A DNA stretch of 64,000 nucleotides from Auraticoccus cholistanensis (GCF_009742705.1 NZ_WPCU01000004.1:562011-626010), one strand, 5' to 3'; positions 40,835-49,420 are shown, counted from the first letter of the stretch. Numbers and translations: made by a program. Notes: generated by a model from the sequence alone, not told the origin.

Positions 40835-42171
40835 TGGAGCTGCGCCCCGCCACCTCGCTCGTCCGGGCGGCGCTGCTCACGGGGCTGTCCGGGCTGCTCG
40901 TGCTGCTGACGCACCGGGTCGAGCTGCTGGTGGTGGTGGCGCCGTTCCTGACCTGGTGCGCGCTCGGCGTCGCGCGCCGCCCGGCCGGCCCGCTGCCGAC
41001 CCCGACGAGCGAGCTGGGTGCGCACCGGCTGCACGTCGGGGAGGTGGTGGAGCAGCGCGTCAGCGCCCCGGGGTCCGGGCTGCTGCTCGAGCTCGACCTG
41101 CCCGCCCCGGCCCGCGGCGAGCTCGACCCGCCGCTGGGGGCGGCGGTCGGGGTGGAGGAGGCCGTGGTGCGGGTCCGGCCGCAGCGCTGGGGACGTCACC
41201 TGCTGCAGCCGCGCGAGGTCCGCGTCAGCGACGACTGGAACCTGTGGTCGGGCTCGTGGACGCCGCCGGCCAGCAGCCTCACCGTGGCCCCCGGCCGCGA
41301 CGCACCCGGCGGCGGGGAGGCCATCCCGCACCCGGTCGGCCTGGTCGGCACCCACCCCAGCCGCAGCCGCGGCGAGGGCAGCAGCCTGGCCGAGGTTCGC
41401 CGCTTCCAGGTCGGCGACCGGCTGCGCCGGATCAACTGGCGGGTCACCTCGCGCACCGGCGCGCTCCACACCAACGCCACCACCGCCGACCGCGACACCG
41501 ACGTGCTCGTCGTGGTGGACACCCTGGCCGACCTGGCGGTCACCGACGAGGAGGGCAGGAGCACCTCCGACTCCAGCCTCGACATCACCGTGCTGGCGGC
41601 CGCCACCGTGGCCGAGCACTACCTGCGGCTCGGCGACCGGGTCGGTCTGCACGACCTGGGCTGGGTCATCGGGTCGGTGCCGACGGGCGCCGGGTCCCGC
41701 CAGCGGGCGGTGCTGGTCGAGCAGCTGGCCGGTGCGTCGGTGGAGCGCATCGCCCGCAGCCGGCTGCAGCGGATCCGCCGGGTGCGGCCGGGGTCGCTGG
41801 TGGTGGTGTGCTCCCCGCTGCTCGACCCGGACGTCCTCGAGGAGGTCCTCCGGCTGGTGCACCGGGGTGCGGCGGTGCTGGCCGTGGACACCCTGCCGGC
41901 CGGGCTGGGACGGCTGCCGTCCCGCGCCCGCGGTGCTGGCGCGGTGCTCGACGCGCTCTCGGGCCGGTTCCGCGCCCAGCGCTTCTGGGACGAGGCGTGG
42001 GCGCTGCGCCGGCTCGAGCGCGATGTCGAGCTGGCCCAGCTGGCCCGGCTCGGGGTCCCGGTGGTGGCCTGGCAGGGGATGGAGAGCCTGGCGCTGGTGG
42101 TGGCCGCGCTCAGCGCCGGCCGGACCGCGCCCCGGCTGGCCCGCGGCAGCTCGGTGGGAGGTGGCGCGTGA
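40834..42171 (+). CDS. DUF58 domain protein
   Basis: 445 aa. Two hydrophobic helices at residues 8-45 anchor the protein. The DUF58 signature VRRFQVGDRLRRINWRVTSRTGALHTN lies near residue 188, followed by a VWA-like domain with DVLVVVDTLADL near 224. It is the usual partner of MoxR, and probably takes part in assembly or chelation of an envelope complex (inference). ATG overlaps the moxR stop as TGATG. Confidence 0.9.
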   Translation: MELRPATSLVRAALLTGLSGLLVLLTHRVELLVVVAPFLTWCALGVARRPAGPLPTPTSELGAHRLHVGEVVEQRVSAPGSGLLLELDLPAPARGELDPPLGAAVGVEEAVVRVRPQRWGRHLLQPREVRVSDDWNLWSGSWTPPASSLTVAPGRDAPGGGEAIPHPVGLVGTHPSRSRGEGSSLAEVRRFQVGDRLRRINWRVTSRTGALHTNATTADRDTDVLVVVDTLADLAVTDEEGRSTSDSSLDITVLAAATVAEHYLRLGDRVGLHDLGWVIGSVPTGAGSRQRAVLVEQLAGASVERIARSRLQRIRRVRPGSLVVVCSPLLDPDVLEEVLRLVHRGAAVLAVDTLPAGLGRLPSRARGAGAVLDALSGRFRAQRFWDEAWALRRLERDVELAQLARLGVPVVAWQGMESLALVVAALSAGRTAPRLARGSSVGGGA

Positions 42172-42716
42172 TCGGGCTGACCGAGGCCCTGGCCGAGCTG
42201 GTCGAGCGCGTCCGGCGGCTGAGCCGCACCCAGTGGGCGCTGCGCGGGGTGATGCTGCTCAGCGGGCTGCTCGCGGTGGCCGTCCTGTGGACGCTGGCAC
42301 CGGTGGCCGTGCTCAGCGTGCCGGTCCTGCTGCTGCTGGTCGCCGGCCTGCTGCTGCCCCGCGGGCACGTCCCCACCGGGTTCGCGGCGGCGGTGGTGCT
42401 CTGGTCGGTGGCCCTCGCCGACGCCGGGGTGGTGGCGCTGGTGCCGGTGACCCTCGGGCTGCTCGGCTGGCACTGGGCCGCCTCGGCCACCGCGGTCGGA
42501 CGCCCGCACGCCCGCGTCGGACGGGGCGTCGTGGCCCGGCTGGCCGTCCCGCTGGCCGCCGCCGCGGTGTCGGTGCCGGTGGCCGCCGTCCTGGCCGGGG
42601 TGCTGGCCGGGGTGCGGCTGCCACCGGCGCTGACCGCCACCGGCGTGCTGGTGTGCCTGCTGGTGGCCGCGGTGGGGCTGGTGCTGTGGCCGGCCGGGCG
42701 GAGCAGCCGGGACTGA
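42168..42716 (+). CDS. Membrane protein at the end of the MoxR-DUF58 operon (unknown family)
   Basis: 182 aa, about five to six hydrophobic segments after a short amphipathic N-terminus (TEALAELVERVRRLSRTQW). I do not recognise a family. GTG overlaps the DUF58 stop (GTGA), so it belongs to the unit. Confidence 0.7.
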   Translation: MIGLTEALAELVERVRRLSRTQWALRGVMLLSGLLAVAVLWTLAPVAVLSVPVLLLLVAGLLLPRGHVPTGFAAAVVLWSVALADAGVVALVPVTLGLLGWHWAASATAVGRPHARVGRGVVARLAVPLAAAAVSVPVAAVLAGVLAGVRLPPALTATGVLVCLLVAAVGLVLWPAGRSSRD

Positions 42717-42726
42717 GCCGGCCGGG

Positions 42727-42921
42727 TCAGAGGCTCAGCCGGGTGCGGGGACGCAGCACGTGGGCCAGCACGAGCCGGGCGCGGCGCCAGCGCGAGGGCT
42801 GCCGGGGCGTCCTCGTCCAGGTCCGCGGGGCCGCGGCGCGCAGCACCTGCAGGTCCTGGGCGAGCCGCTCCCGGTCGCGGTCCACGGGGGAGGGGCCGAG
42901 GGTTCCGTATCGGTTCGTCAT
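42727..42921 (-). CDS. Small basic protein divergent from LysR gene
   Basis: 64 aa: MTNRYGTLGPSPVDRDRERL at the start, then a very Arg-rich C-terminus. No membrane segment and no recognised family. ATG 42921 has GGAG 5 nt upstream on the minus strand. It could be a target of the divergent LysR protein. Confidence 0.5.
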   Translation of the reverse strand: MTNRYGTLGPSPVDRDRERLAQDLQVLRAAAPRTWTRTPRQPSRWRRARLVLAHVLRPRTRLSL

Positions 42922-42990
42922 GGCTCCAGCCTCTGTCCCGCCACCCTTCAGCACCAGCGAATAGTCCTTCACAGTCGTGCAGCACCGCTG

Positions 42991-42996
42991 TACGGT
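42991..42996 (+). promoter_or_regulatory. -10 box of a probably leaderless transcript (LysR gene)
   Basis: TACGGT is followed by 6 nt and ATG 43003. A short palindrome GTGCAGCAC lies just upstream (42978-42986), where a LysR-type autoregulatory site would be expected. Confidence 0.45.
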
Positions 42997-43002
42997 GAGC
43001 GC

Positions 43003-43932
43003 ATGGTCGACGTGTCACGCCTGCGGGCGTTCCGGGCCGTGGTGGCGACCGGCTCCGTCCAGGCTGCGGCCGTCTCCCTGGGCTACACGCCCTCGGCGGT
43101 CAGCCAGCAGATCGCGGCGCTGCAGCGCGAGACCGGGCTGGCCCTGTTCGAGAAGTCGGGCCGCGGCATCGTGCCCACCCCGGCCGGGGAGCTGCTCGCC
43201 GCCGAGAGCGACGCGGTGATGGGTCAGCTGGCCCACCTGGACGGGGTGGTGCAGGACCTGGCGGCCGGCCGCTCGGGTCAGCTGACCATCCGCTCCTTCC
43301 CCTCCACGGGCGAGGCGTGGCTGCCCGAGGTGGTGCGGCGGCTGCTGGAGGAGCGCCCGGAGGTGTCGGTGCGGGTCGACCTCTCCGACATGGTGACCCC
43401 CGCCGACCTGGACTCCGCCGACATCACCATCCACACCGACGCCACCGGTGACGCCCGGCCGGGCGTGCCGGGTGTGCCGGGGCGGCGGCGGGTGGAGCTG
43501 GCCCGCGAGCGCTACTTCGCGGTGGTGGCCACCGACCACCCGCTGGCGGACCGGTCGGCGGTCTCGATGGCCGAGCTGGTCGAGCACCCGTGGGTCCAGG
43601 AGGACCTCGGCGAGACGGTCTGCGGGGAGATCCTGCAGCGGGCCTGGCGCCAGGTCGGGCGCACGCCGCACATCGTCGCCCGGACGTCGGGGCACCACAG
43701 CGCCATCGCCTTCGCCGCGGCGGGCATCGGGCTCTTCGTCGGGCCGTACCTGACCGTGGCCCGGCTGGGGCCGCAGGTGCGGGTGCTGGCCATCACCGAC
43801 CCCGCGCCGCAGCGTCTCGACGTCGCCTCGGTGCGCCGGACCTCGGAGCGCAACCCGGCCACCCGGCGGGCGCTGGAGCTGCTGGCCGAGACCGCCCGCG
43901 ACGACGTGGGGCTGCACGAGCTCGTCCACTGA
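43003..43932 (+). CDS. LysR-family transcriptional regulator
   Basis: 309 aa. The winged HTH at residues 1-65 reads RLRAFRAVVATGSVQAAAVSLGYTPSAVSQQIAALQRETGLALFEKSGRG. A periplasmic-binding-protein-like effector domain follows (SGQLTIRSFPSTGEAWLPEVVRRLLEERPEVSVRVDL near 88). Ligand unknown. A regulator of the adjacent divergent small gene is possible. Confidence 0.92.
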   Translation: MVDVSRLRAFRAVVATGSVQAAAVSLGYTPSAVSQQIAALQRETGLALFEKSGRGIVPTPAGELLAAESDAVMGQLAHLDGVVQDLAAGRSGQLTIRSFPSTGEAWLPEVVRRLLEERPEVSVRVDLSDMVTPADLDSADITIHTDATGDARPGVPGVPGRRRVELARERYFAVVATDHPLADRSAVSMAELVEHPWVQEDLGETVCGEILQRAWRQVGRTPHIVARTSGHHSAIAFAAAGIGLFVGPYLTVARLGPQVRVLAITDPAPQRLDVASVRRTSERNPATRRALELLAETARDDVGLHELVH

Positions 43933-43971
43933 GCCCGGCGTGGGCAGCCCGCCGGGACGGGTGCGCGTTGC

Positions 43972-43977
43972 TAGCCT
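43972..43977 (+). promoter_or_regulatory. -10 box of a probably leaderless transcript (membrane protein at 43985)
   Basis: TAGCCT with 7 nt to ATG 43985, no Shine-Dalgarno. The sequence TTGCTAGCCT is identical to the one before 8544. Confidence 0.5.
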
Positions 43978-43984
43978 CCCGGCC

Positions 43985-44782
43985 ATGACGGGACCTGGCG
44001 GGGACGACGACGCGGCGCCAGCAGGCGGCGCCCTCCGGCTCGCCCTGGACCCGCGCCGGGTGCTGCTGTGGCTGCCGGCCCTGGTGCTGCTGATCTCGGT
44101 GACCAGCCTGCTCAGCCGGCTGCTGGTGATCACCCCCGAGCTCGACTCGTCGGTGCTGCGGGGGCTGTCCTGGCTGGTGCAGGTGGACGCCGAGGAGACC
44201 ATCCCCACCTGGCTGCAGGCGGTCTGGCTGGCCGCCTGCGCCGCTGCGCTGTGGACGGTGGCCGACGCCGTCCGGGCCCGCCGCGAGCGGTGGAGCCGGC
44301 ACTGGCGGCTGCTGGCGGCCGTCTTCGCCTTCCTGTCCGTGGACGAGGTGGTGGGTCTGCACGAGCGCCTCACCGCACCGGTGCGGGACGCGCTGGGGCT
44401 CGGCGGGGCGCTGTACTACGCCTGGGTGGTGGTGGCGGTCCCGCTCGTGGTGGTGCTGCTGCTGGTGCTGCTGCCCTTCCTGCTGGCCCTGCCGCGCCGC
44501 ACGCTCGCCACGTTCGTGGCCGCCGGTGCGGTGTTCGTGCTGGGCGCGGTGGGCCTGGAGATGAGCGGCGCGGCGCTGTCGCAGGCCGAGGGCGTGGCGG
44601 GCGTGGGCTACGCGGTGCTCGTCACCGTGGAGGAGTTCCTGGAGATGCTCGGCGTGGTGCTCTTCCTGGCCGCGGTCGCCGACCACGGCCAGCGGCAGCT
44701 GGGTCTGGTCCCGGGCCCCGCGGCCCGGCGCGCCGAGGAGGGCGCCGGGCTGGCGGGCCTCAGCCGGCGGAGTGCCGGGTGA
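43985..44782 (+). CDS. Multi-pass membrane protein with acidic/His motifs (unknown family)
   Basis: 265 aa, about six hydrophobic helices from residue 25 to 235. Conserved-looking polar motifs within or next to helices are LSVDEVVGLHERL near residue 118 and VTVEEFLEMLG near 213, which could bind a metal. Its last 23 bp overlap the convergent peptidase gene. I do not recognise the family. Confidence 0.65.
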   Translation: MTGPGGDDDAAPAGGALRLALDPRRVLLWLPALVLLISVTSLLSRLLVITPELDSSVLRGLSWLVQVDAEETIPTWLQAVWLAACAAALWTVADAVRARRERWSRHWRLLAAVFAFLSVDEVVGLHERLTAPVRDALGLGGALYYAWVVVAVPLVVVLLLVLLPFLLALPRRTLATFVAAGAVFVLGAVGLEMSGAALSQAEGVAGVGYAVLVTVEEFLEMLGVVLFLAAVADHGQRQLGLVPGPAARRAEEGAGLAGLSRRSAG

Positions 44783-46256
44783 CGAAGTCGGCCAGGTCGC
44801 GGCTCTGCTGCAGCCGGCTCGGCTCGTGCACGTACATCATGTGGCCGGCCTCGTAGTAGGCGTGCTCGATGTTGGCCTGCAGCTCGGCCGGCAGCTGCAG
44901 GTGGGCGACGACGTCCTCGGCGGCCAGGTGCGGGGTGGCGCCGTCGTAGTAGCCGTAGGCCACGTGCACGCGCAGGTGCGGGTTCTGCCGCATCGCCCGC
45001 TCCAGCCGCGGGGTGACGTCGACCGGGCGGCCCTCGAACTCCTTGTACGACCACGGCTGCACCCGGCGGGACAGCTGCTCGTAGGGCAGGTCGTTCTCGT
45101 AGCCCAGCTCGGCGCGGACGTAGTGGTTGAAGGCCGCCGCGTACGGCCCGCAGATGGCGTCCATCGACGGGTCGGCGTCCATGTGCTCGGCGATCGCGCT
45201 GGCCGCCGGGCCGGAGAAGCGGCCGTCGAGGCGGCCCACCGTGCGACGCTCGTCGCGCAGCAGCTCGCCGAAGAAGCGCCAGTGCTCGATCCGCAGGTCG
45301 GCGCGGTCGACGTACTCCTCGCTCAACCCGGTCAGCGCCGCCAGCCGCTGCACCGCGGCCGCCCGCTCCTCCGAGCCCAGCCGGTTGCCGCGGGCGAGCA
45401 CGTAGGGGTACTCCCGCGTCGCGTAGGCCTCGGCCTCGGCCAGCACCTCCGCCAGCGTCGAGCCCGGGATGCGGCCGTGGTAGTGGGCGATGGCGGCGTA
45501 GGTGGGCAGGTACAACGCGTGCGCGCGGTCGTTGCGCTGCTGGTGGAAGTCGATCGAGGACAGGTCCAGCACGCTCGAGATCAGCATGAGCCCGTTGAGG
45601 TACATCGCGTGGCGTGACTGCAGGTGGTCGGCCAGCGCGGCCGCGCGCAGGGTGCCGTAGGACTCCCCGGCCAGGAACTTCGGCGACATCCAGCGGCGGT
45701 GGCGGTTGGTCCACATCCGGATCACCTCGCCGACGGACTCGATGTCGGCGGTGTAGCCGTGGAAGGCGTCGGGCTTGCCCTCGACCACGGCGCGGGAGTA
45801 GCCGGTGGAGACCGGGTCGATGAAGACGAGGTCGGAGACGGCCAGCAGGGACTCGGCGTTGTCGGCCAGCCCGTAGGGCGGCGGCCGCAGGTCGCCGGCG
45901 TCGCCCATCACCACGCGGCGTGGACCCAGCAGCCCCAGGTGCAGCCAGACCGAGGAGCTGCCCGGTCCGCCGTTGAAGGCGAAGGTCACCGGCCGGGAGG
46001 GGTCGTCGCCGTCGAGCACGTAGGAGGTGATCGAGATCTCCGCCTTGGGCTTGAAGCCCTTGAACGTGCCGTCCTCGTGCACCTCGTCGCGCAGCACGAT
46101 CCGCCCGGTGACCGCCGTGTAGTCCAGCGTCCCGCCGTCGGTCACCAGCTGGTGCCGCGACGACACCAGGTCGTCGACGGGCTCGGCCGGGGTCTGCGTC
46201 GTCGTGGCCGCCGCGCCGGCGGAGGAGGAGGGGGCGGGGTCGGTGTGCTCGCTCAC
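44760..46256 (-). CDS. Serine carboxypeptidase-like peptidase (S10 family)
   Basis: 498 aa. The oxyanion/structural motif NGGPGSSSVWLHLGLLGPRRV lies near residue 93. The nucleophile Ser is in LAGESYGTLRAAAL near 197. VAYGYYDGATPHL near 429 carries the Asp and YEAGHMMYVHEPS near 470 the His. There is no signal peptide, as in many bacterial S10 proteins, so it is probably cytoplasmic. The N-terminus is a poly-Ala/Ser tail. On the minus strand TAGCCT-N7-GTG suggests a leaderless transcript. Confidence 0.88.
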   Translation of the reverse strand: MSEHTDPAPSSSAGAAATTTQTPAEPVDDLVSSRHQLVTDGGTLDYTAVTGRIVLRDEVHEDGTFKGFKPKAEISITSYVLDGDDPSRPVTFAFNGGPGSSSVWLHLGLLGPRRVVMGDAGDLRPPPYGLADNAESLLAVSDLVFIDPVSTGYSRAVVEGKPDAFHGYTADIESVGEVIRMWTNRHRRWMSPKFLAGESYGTLRAAALADHLQSRHAMYLNGLMLISSVLDLSSIDFHQQRNDRAHALYLPTYAAIAHYHGRIPGSTLAEVLAEAEAYATREYPYVLARGNRLGSEERAAAVQRLAALTGLSEEYVDRADLRIEHWRFFGELLRDERRTVGRLDGRFSGPAASAIAEHMDADPSMDAICGPYAAAFNHYVRAELGYENDLPYEQLSRRVQPWSYKEFEGRPVDVTPRLERAMRQNPHLRVHVAYGYYDGATPHLAAEDVVAHLQLPAELQANIEHAYYEAGHMMYVHEPSRLQQSRDLADFVTRHSAG

Positions 46257-46289
46257 CCGGGCAAGGCTAGCCCCGGCCGCCGACGGGCG

Positions 46290-46487
46290 TCAGGCCGGTG
46301 AGCCCGCGCCGAGGACGGGGGAGAGGAAGACCCAGGCGAGCAGCCCGACGGCGGCCACGGCGCACAGACCGGCCACGAGCTTGTGCAGCTGGCGGGTGCT
46401 GGCGGAGCGTCCGGCGTCGTCGGAGAGCCACAGGTTGACCGCGGCGATGAGCAGCAGCACGATGACGGCGAAGAAGGTGTAGACCAC
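46290..46487 (-). CDS. Small two-helix membrane protein (unknown)
   Basis: 65 aa. Two hydrophobic helices (YTFFAVIVLLLIAAVNLWL and LVAGLCAVAAVGLLAWVFL) are separated by a charged loop. No family recognised. GTG 46487 is the first start with a GCAGG upstream. The short gene lies between two larger genes and could be spurious, but its hydrophobic pattern argues for it. Confidence 0.5.
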   Translation of the reverse strand: MVYTFFAVIVLLLIAAVNLWLSDDAGRSASTRQLHKLVAGLCAVAAVGLLAWVFLSPVLGAGSPA

Positions 46488-46695
46488 CCTGCGATCCTGC
46501 CCCACGGGGCCATCCGGCGCCCCGGTGCGTGCCACCCGCCACCTGGCTGCCGGTGATGGGCTAGGCTCGGGGCAGCAGCTCGGCCAGTCTCGCCTCGGGT
46601 TGCCGGTGACGTCGAGCTCCCTGCTCCTCCCCTCCCCGAGCCTCGCTCGCGCTGACCGCGTGAGGATGTGTCTGCCGTCCGGCGAGACCTGGAAA

Positions 46696-48216
46696 GTGAC
46701 TTCCTCCGTGACCTCTGCCTTCATCCGCCTCGGTGTGCCCGCGTCCCTCGACGCCGTCCTCGCCGAGCGTCAGATCACCACCCCGACCGCCATCCAGGCG
46801 GCCACCCTGGCCGACTCCCTGGCCGGCCGCGACGTGCTGGGCCGCGGCCCGACCGGCTCGGGCAAGACCTACGCCTTCCTACTGCCCCTGGTGGCGCGGC
46901 TCTCCGCCTCGCGGAGCCCCCGCCGGTCCAGGGCCCCGCGGGCCCTGGTGCTGGCCCCGACCCGTGAGCTCGTCGGCCAGATCGAGGCCTCGCTCGAGCC
47001 GCTGGCCGCCGTGGCCGGCCTGCGGACGATGACCGTCTTCGGCGGCGTCGGCCAGAACCCCCAGGTGCAGAACCTGCGCAACGGCGTCGACATCGTGCTC
47101 GCCTGCCCCGGCCGGCTCGAGGACCTCATCCAGCAGAAGGCCTGCGACCTCTCCGAGGTCGAGATCACCGTGCTGGACGAGGCCGACCACATGGCCGACC
47201 TGGGCTTCCTGCCCGCCGTCCGCCGGCTGCTGGGCCAGACCCGCACCGACGCCCAGCGGCTGCTGTTCTCCGCCACGCTGGACGCCGGCGTGGACGTGCT
47301 GGTCAAGCGCTTCCTGCGCAACCCGGTGACCCACCAGACCGACGGCGCGCAGCAGGCCGCCCCGGCGATCACCCACCACGTGCTGCACCTGCCCAAGGAG
47401 CAGCGGCTGCCGGTGCTGGCCGACCTGACCAGCGCGCCGGGCCGCACCGTGGTGTTCACCCGGACCAAGCACGGCGCCAAGGCGCTGGCCCGCCAGCTCA
47501 ACGGCCGCGGCGTCCCGACCGTGGAGCTGCACGGCAACCTGAGCCAGAACGCCCGCACCCGCAACATGGACGCCTTCCACTCCGGCCGGGCGCAGACGCT
47601 GGTGGCCACCGACATCGCCGCCCGCGGAATCCACGTCGACGACGTCGCCCTGGTGGTGCACGCCGACCCGCCGGCCGAGCACAAGGCCTACCTGCACCGC
47701 TCCGGCCGGACCGCGCGCGCCGGCAACGAGGGCGTGGTGGTCACCCTGATGACCGACGCCCAGGTGGCCGACGTGCGCGCGCTGACCCGCGCCGCGAAGA
47801 TCACCGCCACCACGACCCGCGTCGGCGGCCCCGAGCACCCGATCCTGCAGGAGCTGGCCCCCGGCGAGCGCGTGCTCGTCGCCGGCGGGCTGGCCCCCGC
47901 TGCGGGCTCGGACGTGGCTCCGGCTGCCGCCGGCTCCGGCTCGGGCGGGCGCCGCTCCGGTGGCGGCCGCTCCGGCTCGCGCCGCGGCGGCGGCTCCGGC
48001 GGGTCTGCCGGCAGCCGCAGCGGCGGCCCGCGGGGCGGGGAGTCCCGCGACGTGGCCGGCGAGGGGTCGCGCTCGGCCGGTTCGCGCCGGCGCAGCCGCC
48101 CCCGCAACGACCGTCACCCCGGTCAGGGCGCCCAGGGCGGGCGGACCGGGGCCGGCACCCCCGGCACGAGCGGCCACAGCGCCTCCGACTTCAGCCGGCG
48201 GACCCGCACCCGCTGA
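46696..48216 (+). CDS. DEAD-box RNA helicase
   Basis: 506 aa. Motif Q FIRLGVPASLDAVLAERQITTPTAIQ is near residue 6. Walker A is GPTGSGKT near 50, followed by APTRELVGQI, LDEADHMADLGF (DEAD), SAT near 190, and the helicase C motifs VFTRTKHGAK and TDIAARGIHVDDV, ending HRSGRTARAG. The tail of about 110 residues is Gly/Ser/Arg-rich, typical of RNA-binding extensions. GTG 46696 opens the usual N-terminus; ATG 46666 in frame is an alternative. A -10-like TAGGCT at 46561 suggests a long leader. Confidence 0.9.
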   Translation: MTSSVTSAFIRLGVPASLDAVLAERQITTPTAIQAATLADSLAGRDVLGRGPTGSGKTYAFLLPLVARLSASRSPRRSRAPRALVLAPTRELVGQIEASLEPLAAVAGLRTMTVFGGVGQNPQVQNLRNGVDIVLACPGRLEDLIQQKACDLSEVEITVLDEADHMADLGFLPAVRRLLGQTRTDAQRLLFSATLDAGVDVLVKRFLRNPVTHQTDGAQQAAPAITHHVLHLPKEQRLPVLADLTSAPGRTVVFTRTKHGAKALARQLNGRGVPTVELHGNLSQNARTRNMDAFHSGRAQTLVATDIAARGIHVDDVALVVHADPPAEHKAYLHRSGRTARAGNEGVVVTLMTDAQVADVRALTRAAKITATTTRVGGPEHPILQELAPGERVLVAGGLAPAAGSDVAPAAAGSGSGGRRSGGGRSGSRRGGGSGGSAGSRSGGPRGGESRDVAGEGSRSAGSRRRSRPRNDRHPGQGAQGGRTGAGTPGTSGHSASDFSRRTRTR

Positions 48217-48270
48217 GGTCGCCCGGCCGACCGGGTCGCACCTGCGGGTGCGGCCCGTGCGGCCGGTCCG

Positions 48271-48846
48271 TCAGCGCAGGCGGTGGTAGGACAGCACGGC
48301 GTTCCCGCCCGGGAACGTCCGCACGTCGTCCAGGTCGAACTGGGTGGGGGAGAAGGACGAGCCGAACGCGGGCCGGCCGGCACCCGCCACCACCGGGTAC
48401 CGCTTCACCACCAGCCGGTCGATCTCGTCGAGGAGCACGCCGGCGAGCTGGCCGCCGCCGGCCAGGTAGATGTCGAGCTCGGAGTCCTCGGCCTTCAGCG
48501 CCCGGACCGTGGCCAGCGGGTCGTCCGCGACCACCGTGACCGCGGGGTCGGGCGACTCGAGCGTCCGGGAGACGACGTACTGACGCAGGTGGGCGTACGG
48601 GCTGGTGATGCCCTCCACCAGGGCGGGGTCGTAGGTGCGTCGACCCATCACGACGGTGTCGAAGCGTCGCAGCGGCTCGTGGTCGCACCCCAGCTGCCGG
48701 CGGGGCGCGGTCGGCAGGGCGTCGGCGTACTCGGCGACCATCCACTCCTGGTACTCCGGTGAGCCCCGGTAGAAGTCCAGCTCGTCCTGCGGGCCGGCGA
48801 GCAGGCCGTCGATGGAGAGGGCCACGTAGTAGACGAGGTCACGCAC
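48271..48846 (-). CDS. Dihydrofolate reductase-like protein (RibD C-terminal family)
   Basis: 191 aa. VYYVALSIDGLLAGPQDELDFY opens the fold; VVMGRRTYDP near residue 68 and YLAGGGQLAGVLLDEIDRLVVKRYPVV near 130 match the RibD_C/DHFR-like NADPH domain. Substrate is unknown. GTG 48846 is preceded by GGAAGGA. Confidence 0.87.
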   Translation of the reverse strand: MRDLVYYVALSIDGLLAGPQDELDFYRGSPEYQEWMVAEYADALPTAPRRQLGCDHEPLRRFDTVVMGRRTYDPALVEGITSPYAHLRQYVVSRTLESPDPAVTVVADDPLATVRALKAEDSELDIYLAGGGQLAGVLLDEIDRLVVKRYPVVAGAGRPAFGSSFSPTQFDLDDVRTFPGGNAVLSYHRLR

Positions 48847-48936
48847 GGCACGTCCTTCCGTCGGTCACGACAGGCACGGTACGACGGCTGCCGCGGTCCC
48901 GTCCCGCGACACGGCAGACAGAGCGCCGGACGCAGG

Positions 48937-48968
48937 AGGACCCGCGGTGGAGATCCACCGCGGGTCCT
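48937..48968 (-). terminator. Hairpin terminator (distal) after the gene at 49004
   Basis: A perfect 14-bp stem AGGACCCGCGGTGG / CCACCGCGGGTCCT with loop AGAT, 36 bp past the stop of the minus-strand gene. Confidence 0.65.
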
Positions 48969-48973
48969 CGTGT

Positions 48974-49000
48974 CCTCCCGGGGTCCGCAGACCCCGGAGG
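48974..49000 (-). terminator. Hairpin terminator (proximal) after the gene at 49004
   Basis: CCTCCCGGGGTC and GACCCCGGAGG pair over 11 bp with one bulged C, loop CGCA, starting 3 bp from the stop codon. Confidence 0.6.
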
Positions 49001-49003
49001 GGG

Positions 49004-49309
49004 TCAGTCGTCGTAGCGCTCGCGGCTGCCCGACTTGGCCAGCCCGCGGCTCACCATGTAGCCGATGGTCAGCAGCGTGACGTAGAACCAGGCGCTCTGC
49101 GCGCCGAAGCCCTGGCCGTCGTCGCCGTTGTCGGTGACGGCCGCCGCGATCAGCACGGCGACGGAGACGAGCACGTAGAAGATGAACTCGGTCGTCTTGA
49201 ACGCGGCCTTCGTCTCGGTGGTGAGACGACGGCGGCCGTGCGAGCCCTCGTGGGCGACGCGACCCGGACCCGGGTTCGCCGGTCCGTTCGGTGCGGGAGG
49301 GACGGTCAT
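49004..49309 (-). CDS. Two-helix membrane protein
   Basis: 101 aa. A Pro/Gly-rich N-terminus is followed by LTTETKAAFKTTEFIFYVLVSVAVLIAAAVTD and a second helix (FYVTLLTIGYMVSRGLA), ending in KSGSRERYDD. The pattern is common in actinobacteria; I do not recognise a named family with certainty. ATG 49309 has a CAGGAGC site upstream. It is divergent from a TetR gene with an operator array between them, so it may be its target. Confidence 0.75.
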   Translation of the reverse strand: MTVPPAPNGPANPGPGRVAHEGSHGRRRLTTETKAAFKTTEFIFYVLVSVAVLIAAAVTDNGDDGQGFGAQSAWFYVTLLTIGYMVSRGLAKSGSRERYDD

Positions 49310-49370
49310 GGTTGCTCCTGAAGAGGTGTTGCCCACCCGGAGGCCGGGCGGTGACGGACCCGGTGTCCGT

Positions 49371-49407
49371 CTACGGTGTAGATCTACGTTCTAGGTCTAC
49401 GTTGTAG
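49371..49407. promoter_or_regulatory. Three tandem near-palindromic operators, 13-bp period
   Basis: CTACGGTGTAG (49371-49381), CTACGTTCTAG (49384-49394) and CTACGTTGTAG (49397-49407) each approximate CTAC-N3-GTAG and begin exactly 13 bp apart. They lie between the divergent genes at 49309 and 49421 and most likely bind the adjacent TetR protein. Confidence 0.7.
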
Positions 49408-49420
49408 AGATTCGCAGGGT

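Noticed and set aside
48237-48252. Small hairpin after the DEAD-box helicase gene as terminator
   Set aside because: Only six base pairs and no U-tract; too weak to call.
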